Positions 62,445 to 64,000 of a stretch of 64,000 nt of DNA are shown piece by piece. Source of the stretch: Ramlibacter alkalitolerans. GTDB lineage: Bacteria; Pseudomonadota; Gammaproteobacteria; Burkholderiales; Burkholderiaceae_C. Location: contig NZ_JAEQND010000018.1 of assembly GCF_016722765.1 (NCBI RefSeq), positions 43,603 to 107,602 on the forward strand, read 5' to 3'. A program made the position numbers and the translations under genes. A model generated the notes under the pieces. It saw nothing but the letters and a program-made list of their open reading frames with translations, was not told the origin of the DNA and did no database searches. How positions within the stretch are numbered: the first letter of the stretch is position 1; the number at the start of each line of letters is the position of its first letter.

Positions 62445-62552
62445 CAGGTCGTTCGACGCGGACACGCACCGGCAGGGCGCCGCGAGCCGCGTGGGTGATC
62501 ATGCGTCTCGCGGCGCCTTGCCGGTACGTGCCGGTCAACTCCGACGTTAGAC
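62439..62552 (+). repeat. attC site of cassette 7, supplies a stop codon
   Basis: 114 bp, GTCTAAC to GTTAGAC. The arm has GGCAGGG in place of GGCAAGG and GGTACGTG in place of GGTGCGTG. Confidence 0.93.
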
Positions 62553-62557
62553 CTCAC

Positions 62558-62749
62558 ATGACGTCCCCGTCCAAACAACTGCAGCAGGAAGCCGCGCGGG
62601 CAACGGAAGCACTGGCCGGAAAGATCGTTGTTCGGGTGGAGCGTTACCGCGCGTCTGAGGTCATCGTCGAATTCGCTGATGGCACGCGCCTCTTCGTAGA
62701 CGGAACGGCGGAGGGCGTGGAGCTCTCGATCACTGGAGGCGATGAATGA
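62558..62749 (+). CDS. Cassette 8, first gene: short protein
   Basis: A 63-residue protein with a helical N-terminus (QLQQEAARATEALAG) and a strand-rich end (VIVEFADGTRLFVDG). Ends by ATGA overlap with the next gene (62746). Function unknown. Confidence 0.6.
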   Translation: MTSPSKQLQQEAARATEALAGKIVVRVERYRASEVIVEFADGTRLFVDGTAEGVELSITGGDE

Positions 62750-63063
62750 ACACAGCCGTTGGGAACGGGCGGTCACGCGCGAAGATTGTGCAGCCACCTC
62801 GGGATGCTTCGAGGCGCTTTTTCACCACGACGAAGAACACTGATCTGAATCAGCGCGATACTCTTGAGGAGGCGGTGATCAATTTGGCCACTCTGCTTGG
62901 TGCCGAGGTGGTTCACAAGCGGCAGAACACGCGGGGCACTTTCTTCTATGAGGTGCAGGGCCGTGGCTTCCCTAGTTATCAGAGTGCGTCGAACACCATC
63001 CTTGAACTCTCGCGGCTTCTCTGCGCCCGAGGGACTACGGAGGGAACGGCCGGCGAGGTCTAA
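62746..63063 (+). CDS. Cassette 8, second gene: hypothetical protein
   Basis: A 105-residue protein (FTTTKNTDLNQRD, LATLLGAEVVHKRQN, FFYEVQGRGFPSYQSASNTILELSRLL). It overlaps the first gene by 4 bases, so the two are coupled, and ends in the TAA of the attC. No family is recognised. Confidence 0.55.
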   Translation: MNTAVGNGRSRAKIVQPPRDASRRFFTTTKNTDLNQRDTLEEAVINLATLLGAEVVHKRQNTRGTFFYEVQGRGFPSYQSASNTILELSRLLCARGTTEGTAGEV

Positions 63064-63171
63064 CAGGTCGTTCGACGCGGACACGCACCGGCAAGGCGCC
63101 GCGAGCCGTGCGCGGGAGCATACGTCTCGCGGCGCCTTGCCGGTGCGTGCCGGTCAACTCCGACGTTATAC
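63058..63171 (+). repeat. attC site of cassette 8, supplies a stop codon
   Basis: 114 bp, R'' GTCTAAC, R' GTTATAC. The R' core differs by one base from the earlier sites, and this is the beginning of a family of GTTAT cores at the end of the array. Confidence 0.93.
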
Positions 63172-63225
63172 GGCGAGTGCAACGGTCAGTTTGGAGCATT
63201 AGGCCCCCCCTGCTATCCTTTCGCC

Positions 63226-63411
63226 ATGAAGGTTGCCGAGGTGCTCCGTCTGCTACATGAAGATGGCTGGTACCTCGTCGCCACTCGTGGGAGCCATCGC
63301 CAGTTCAAGCATCCGATCAAGCCTGGCCGTGTGACCGTGCCAGGAAAGCCGAGCGACGACGTGGCCCTTGGAACTCTGAACAGCATCCGGAAGCAGGCCG
63401 GGCTGAAGTGA
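63226..63411 (+). CDS. hicA: Cassette 9: HicA mRNA interferase toxin
   Basis: A 61-residue double-stranded-RNA-binding-fold toxin: MKVAEVLRLLHEDGWYLV, then GSHRQFKHP with the catalytic His, then TVPGKPSDDV and the C-terminal helix IRKQAGLK. It would cut mRNA. It lies directly before hicB (overlap 4 bases, counting GTG 63408). A C-run and TATCCT shortly before the start might be a local promoter. Confidence 0.9.
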   Translation: MKVAEVLRLLHEDGWYLVATRGSHRQFKHPIKPGRVTVPGKPSDDVALGTLNSIRKQAGLK

Positions 63412-63632
63412 GGCTTTGTATGCGGTATGCGATCGTGATCGAAAAGGCGGAGGCCAACTACTCCGCATATGTGCCTGATCTTCCGGGGTGCATCGCCACG
63501 GGCGCCACCGTCGAAGAAGTCGAGTCCGAGATTCGCGAGGCCATCATCTTCCACCTTGAAGGCCTGCGGGAAGACGGTCTTCCTGTGCCTCCTGGCGAGA
63601 GCACGGTCGACTACGTGGATGTCGCCGTATAA
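63408..63632 (+). CDS. hicB: Cassette 9: HicB antitoxin, short form
   Basis: A 74-residue antitoxin (RYAIVIEKAEANYSAYVPDLPGC, then VEEVESEIREAIIFHLEGL) with the RNase-H-like HicB domain and no DNA-binding domain, so it neutralises HicA by binding. The start may be GTG 63408 or ATG 63420. Its TAA (63630-63632) lies inside the next attC. Confidence 0.88.
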   Translation: MRLCMRYAIVIEKAEANYSAYVPDLPGCIATGATVEEVESEIREAIIFHLEGLREDGLPVPPGESTVDYVDVAV

Positions 63633-63739
63633 CAGGTCGTTCGACGCGGACACGCAGCGGCATTGCGCCGCAAGCCGTGCGCGGGAGCATACGACTGCGG
63701 CGCAATGCCACTGTGTGCCGGTCAACTCCGACGTTATGC
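63627..63739 (+). repeat. attC site of cassette 9, supplies a stop codon
   Basis: 113 bp, R'' GTATAAC, R' GTTATGC. Its stem (GCGGCATTGCGCCGCA / TGCGGCGCAATGCCAC) is of a different version from the others. Confidence 0.9.
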
Positions 63740-63803
63740 CGCAGCCCGGGACAGCCATCGAGCCTCCGGCGCAGCCCTTGCGCTTCCAGGCGCTGCGTCC
63801 GCC

Positions 63804-64000
63804 ATGAACGTTGGCTGCCGCAGCGAAGTCGTAGCCGTGTGCCCTAAAGCGCGGCGTGACGGTCGGCCGTTCGGGAGTGTCACCGACCGCCGTAATGAAG
63901 CCACCCATGTTCGGCATATTGAAGCCAGCAACAGCGTGGTAAACGGGCATCCCGAGGGTGGTTACGCAGTGGCCGATTTTGCAGGCTTTTGGAGGCCGTT
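63804..64000 (+). CDS. Cassette 10, candidate partial gene
   Basis: A plus-strand frame opens at ATG 63804 (MNVGCRSEVVAV) and is still open at the window end. A minus-strand frame reading MPVYHAVAGFNMPNMGG from 63950 is also long but runs without a stop through the attC site, which argues against it. Neither has a recognised family, so the direction cannot be settled from this piece. Confidence 0.25.
   Translation, partial: MNVGCRSEVVAVCPKARRDGRPFGSVTDRRNEATHVRHIEASNSVVNGHPEGGYAVADFAGFWRP

Larger units (their letters stand above)
58365..64000 (+). mobile_element. Gene cassette array of the chromosomal integron (nine complete cassettes, tenth partial)
   Basis: Nine attC sites divide the stretch into cassettes of 478-814 bp: 58365-59088, 59089-59734, 59735-60271, 60272-60749, 60750-61239, 61240-62053, 62054-62546, 62547-63165 and 63166-63733, then a tenth that leaves the window. 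Nearly all genes read in the same direction, away from intI. Base composition is visibly lower in GC than the rest of the window. Very similar attC sites in a row are typical of long-lived chromosomal integrons rather than mobile resistance integrons, and no resistance gene is seen. Confidence 0.93.

Noticed and set aside
58981..63739. The evenly spaced repeats as a CRISPR array
   Set aside because: Repeats are about 114 bp, each an inverted repeat with conserved R cores, and the spacers hold genes. They are attC sites.
57079..64000. A mobile class 1 resistance integron
   Set aside because: No qac, sul or resistance genes are seen, attC sites are uniform, and IntI differs from IntI1 at many positions.

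Overview
The window is high-GC, densely packed DNA of a Betaproteobacterium, most likely a Burkholderiales/Comamonadaceae soil or water organism (Ramlibacter/Variovorax-like). This rests on the many Bug/TctC-type binding proteins, the TRAP and TctCBA transporters, the zapB-zapA-6S RNA order, the dispersed betaproteobacterial hairpin repeats and a chromosomal integron. It is an inference from gene content; there is no rRNA in the window.

Layout. 1-5.7 kb (minus strand): a nucleotide cyclase cut by the window edge, a PLP aminotransferase, a NERD-domain helicase and two tandem paralogous stress-type proteins. 5.8-10.3 kb (plus): a dienelactone hydrolase, then a TRAP transporter (small permease, large permease, binding protein) translationally coupled to a shikimate-dehydrogenase-like gene. 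10.4-15.5 kb: a STAS-like protein, a gamma-glutamyltransferase coupled to a Bug binding protein, a divergent LysR regulator with palindromic operator candidates, endonuclease III and a small protein. 15.9-25.5 kb (minus): an MdtABC-type RND efflux operon with its outer-membrane factor. 25.7-26.8 kb: a methyltransferase and a UspA protein. 26.9-35.3 kb (minus): a cobalamin operon, btuB-cobB-(binding protein)-btuF-btuC-btuD-cobQ, every junction overlapping, headed by a cobalamin riboswitch. 35.4-36.4 kb: zapB, zapA and 6S RNA. 36.5-39.5 kb: TauE/SafE permease, a formyl-THF hydrolase-like protein without a usual start codon, a LysR regulator and a small protein.

39.8-57.0 kb is an oxalate/formate catabolic region: a tripartite tricarboxylate transporter (tctCBA) with an unusual kinase-BON gene, an oxalate/formate-type MFS carrier, a Crp/Fnr-family regulator, oxalyl-CoA decarboxylase, formyl-CoA transferase, an ADP-forming acyl-CoA synthetase and an NAD-dependent formate dehydrogenase (fused NuoE/NuoF-type subunit plus molybdenum subunit). 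Three matching TTGAC-N4-GTCAA palindromes precede tctC, the MFS gene and oxc. They fit the E..SR recognition helix of the regulator, so the region looks like one regulon: take up oxalate, activate it to oxalyl-CoA, decarboxylate it to formyl-CoA, recycle CoA and oxidise formate to CO2 with NADH.

57.1-64.0 kb is the most striking part: a chromosomal integron. A 331-residue IntI integrase with the integron-specific insert is read leftward under a perfect LexA box. An attI junction follows, and then at least nine gene cassettes separated by nine very similar attC sites (about 114 bp). A tenth cassette runs off the window. The cassettes have lower GC than the rest and encode small unknown proteins: membrane proteins, a broken zinc-ribbon protein, Cys-rich and MORN-like proteins and a HicA-HicB toxin-antitoxin pair. 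In several cassettes the attC site itself supplies the gene's stop codon, and in one it supplies the start codon.
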